Both the position numbers and the translations under genes were made by a program. From positions 1 to 6,387 of the forward strand of contig JAZNQL010000051.1 in assembly GCA_045590155.1 (NCBI GenBank): a DNA stretch of 6,387 bases, written 5' to 3'. This document shows positions 5,618-6,387 of the stretch, in pieces. The notes beneath the pieces were generated by a model, which was not told the origin of the DNA, ran no database searches, and saw only the letters and a list, made by a program, of their open reading frames with translations. The stretch comes from JAZNQL01 sp045590155 (GTDB taxonomy: Bacteria > Bacillota > Clostridia > UMGS1883 > UMGS1540). How positions within the stretch are numbered: the stretch's first letter is position 1; the number at the start of each line of letters is the position of its first letter.

Positions 5618-6387
5618 TTATGGCCTTTTTACGGATTTTTTATAGTCGGTAGGGGTCATATTTGAAATTTTTTTGAACACAGTTGAAAAATAGTGCGGAT
5701 TATCAAATGAAAGCAAATCAGAAATCTGGGTAAAGTTATATCTTTCTTCTCGTATCAGTTTTTTGGCTTCTCTAATTTTATTCATAAGAATATATTCTAA
5801 AATAGTATACTCAGAATTTGCTTTAAATATTTTTGAAAGATACGTTCGCGAATAGTTTAATTCATTACAAATCCAGTCAACCGAAATTTTGTTATAAGTA
5901 TTTTCTTCTATTATTTGCATTACCTGTGAAACAAGGTGGTTTTCCATGCTTTCTTTTGACGGGAAAATTCGCAGATTGTGATTGTAGTTTTCACTTCTTA
6001 TAAGCATTATCAAAAATTGCTCAAGATATGTTTTAATCATCTGTTGTCCGCCAATAAGTGAATTTTCTTTTAACTCAAGTTTTATATCTTCTTTTGCCAT
6101 AGATTTAAAGGTTTGAGAATACTCTTCAATGATAGTGGATATATATTTCTTCAGTTTTGAAGGAACCGTCATTGTTTTACCTTTAAAAAAACTCATTGAT
6201 TCCGAGGAGCACACAAAAGAAATGACAAATACATTTGCAGCAGTTTCTTTGTCTGTTTTAAGGGTATGAAATTCATTAGGTTTATGAAAAATAACTTCTC
6301 CTTGTTTTAACTGAAACTCCTTACTGTTTGCTTTTATCTTTACATTTCCCGCATCTATATATACCATTTCCCAGAAATTATGGCTCT
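5618..6387 (-). CDS. AraC-family transcriptional regulator, N-terminus cut by window edge
   Basis: This is a two-domain DNA-binding regulator. The frame is open to the right edge: upstream of the first in-window ATG (6367) it continues in frame with SHNFWE, a typical cupin-strand sequence of AraC sensor domains. That ATG is therefore almost certainly internal, and some 20-40 N-terminal residues lie outside. Counting from M at 6367, residues 1-60 are the rest of the cupin-like sensor domain (QGEVIFHKPNEFHTL at 22-36), 70-145 is a helical linker, and 149-246 is the C-terminal double helix-turn-helix. The first helix-turn-helix is at 161-182 (ISVDWICNELNYSRTYLSKI) and the second at 211-233, followed by the hallmark MTPTDYKK (237-244). 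It ends 27 bp before fucO on the same strand with no terminator between, so co-transcription and control of fucO, for instance in response to a sugar or aldehyde, are likely. The effector cannot be read from the sequence, and no operator could be identified in the window. Confidence 0.92.
   Translation of the reverse strand, partial: SHNFWEMVYIDAGNVKIKANSKEFQLKQGEVIFHKPNEFHTLKTDKETAANVFVISFVCSSESMSFFKGKTMTVPSKLKKYISTIIEEYSQTFKSMAKEDIKLELKENSLIGGQQMIKTYLEQFLIMLIRSENYNHNLRIFPSKESMENHLVSQVMQIIEENTYNKISVDWICNELNYSRTYLSKIFKANSEYTILEYILMNKIREAKKLIREERYNFTQISDLLSFDNPHYFSTVFKKISNMTPTDYKKSVKRP

Noticed and set aside
5618..6367. Treating the ATG at 6367 as the true start of the AraC regulator
   Set aside because: The frame continues open to the window edge with SHNFWE, a typical cupin sequence of AraC proteins, so the gene is partial and its start lies outside.
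1..6387. Mobile elements, CRISPR arrays, tRNA or rRNA genes, phage or toxin-antitoxin genes
   Set aside because: Nothing of this kind could be recognised. Coding density is high, gene families are ordinary and base composition looks even across the window.

Overview
The window is AT-rich, with strong purine-rich Shine-Dalgarno sites, A/T-flanked hairpin terminators and a TTG start. Its methionine synthase lacks the activation domain. Together these suggest an anaerobic Firmicute, most likely a member of the Clostridia; this taxonomic call is an inference from style and gene content. All five genes belong to recognisable families, and I see no mobile element, RNA gene, CRISPR array or undescribed system.

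Layout. Positions 1-882 (minus) hold an aldo/keto reductase of the YghZ / L-glyceraldehyde-3-phosphate reductase type, cut at its C-terminus by the window edge. A 245 bp divergent intergenic region (883-1127) follows, with a good sigma-A promoter for the rightward genes. Positions 1128-2003 (plus) are metF (methylenetetrahydrofolate reductase). Four bases later metH (2008-4407, plus) begins. It encodes a 799-residue cobalamin-dependent methionine synthase with homocysteine, folate, cap and B12 domains but no C-terminal activation domain. A perfectly palindromic bidirectional terminator (4406-4438) separates it from the convergent minus-strand pair fucO (4442-5590, lactaldehyde reductase) and an AraC-family regulator (5618 to the right edge, N-terminus missing).

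How they work together. MetF makes 5-methyl-tetrahydrofolate and MetH passes that methyl group to homocysteine through cobalamin, so the two-gene operon is the terminal methyl branch of methionine synthesis. The AraC regulator lies 27 bp upstream of fucO on the same strand and probably controls or is co-transcribed with it. FucO reduces lactaldehyde, the product of fucose or rhamnose breakdown, to 1,2-propanediol. The YghZ-like reductase is a separate carbonyl-reducing enzyme with no evident link to methionine.

The points most worth a second look are the activation-domain-free MetH with no reactivation partner beside it, the metF leader that is too short for a SAM or T-box riboswitch, and the start-site corrections for metF, metH and the regulator.
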